A stretch of DNA of 6,571 nucleotides from Spirochaeta sp. (GTDB lineage: Bacteria > Spirochaetota > Spirochaetia > UBA9216): NCBI GenBank assembly GCA_003454605.1, contig DMKD01000197.1, positions 1 to 6,571 on the forward strand, given 5' to 3'. The notes beneath the pieces were generated by a model that was not told where the DNA came from, made no database searches, and saw only the letters and a list, made by a program, of their open reading frames with translations. A program made the translations under genes and the position numbers. Below are positions 6,499 to 6,571 of the stretch, one piece after another; the stretch's first letter is position 1; every line of letters starts with the position of its first letter.

Positions 6499-6571
6499 AA
6501 TTCGCCTTTAGCCACCCCTTCTCAACCGCAGCATCGACATTTTTCATAAGAAAATCCCAGAACATCGGAAA
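6497..6571 (-). CDS. C-terminal end of an unidentified gene, cut by the window edge
   Basis: The minus-strand frame open from 6571 gives 24 residues, including FWDFLMKNVDAAVEKGW, and ends in KAN before TGA (6499-6497). The composition, with an amphipathic helix-like stretch, looks like a natural protein C-terminus, and the tandem repeat begins exactly at its stop. The other minus-strand reading that I followed meets a stop (TGA at 6546-6544) within nine codons. The gene runs in the same direction as the HD-GYP gene, with about 115 bases between them. I do not recognise the family, and the fragment is too short to assign one. Confidence 0.5.
   Translation of the reverse strand, partial: FPMFWDFLMKNVDAAVEKGWLKAN

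Noticed and set aside
1..6571. Mobile elements, CRISPR arrays, tRNA or rRNA genes, or a defence system
   Set aside because: I found no transposase-like frame, no spaced repeat array, no tRNA-like fold and no defence-family domains. The genes look like ordinary chromosomal content.

Overview
The window carries ordinary bacterial protein-coding DNA: the end of a sugar ABC transporter, a two-gene isopropylmalate isomerase operon with a broken third gene, a large membrane-bound HD-GYP signalling protein on the opposite strand, and the tail of one more gene. The 7TMR-DISM/HD-GYP architecture, two lipoprotein-like signal peptides, CUT2-type sugar transport and moderate base composition would suit a free-living spirochaete. 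That is an inference from gene content, not a demonstrated identity.

Layout. Positions 1-761 (+) are the second ATPase domain of an RbsA/MglA-type transporter subunit, cut by the window edge. Positions 783-1841 (+) are the matching RbsC/MglC-type permease. A hairpin and U-run near 1866-1896 appear to end this operon. A structured leader of about 130 bases follows, with nested inverted repeats running up to an AGGAGG ribosome binding site. Then come leuC (1976-3376) and leuD (3373-3957), joined by an ATGA overlap. A DUF1499-type lipoprotein gene (3941-4398) starts inside the end of leuD but is split by an apparent loss of one base near 4108. On the minus strand, converging with it at a distance of 6 bases, lies a 658-residue sensor with an N-terminal periplasmic DISMED2-like domain, seven membrane segments, a coiled coil and a complete HD-GYP domain (6381-4405). 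Its promoter (6417-6390) sits so close to the GTG start that the mRNA is probably leaderless. Upstream are three 11-base tandem repeats and the C-terminus of an unidentified minus-strand gene (6571-6497).

How the genes work together. The transporter pair would import a sugar or polyol together with a substrate-binding protein and the rest of the ATPase gene, both outside the window. LeuC and LeuD form one heterodimeric Fe-S isomerase for leucine synthesis, or for citramalate-pathway isoleucine synthesis if that route exists in the host. The HD-GYP protein probably couples an envelope signal to cyclic-di-GMP breakdown. I see no evidence that these units form one system, and no convincing previously undescribed system. 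The points most worth a second look are the frameshifted DUF1499 gene, the leaderless HD-GYP promoter, the nested repeats before leuC and the stop-codon-bearing tandem repeat.
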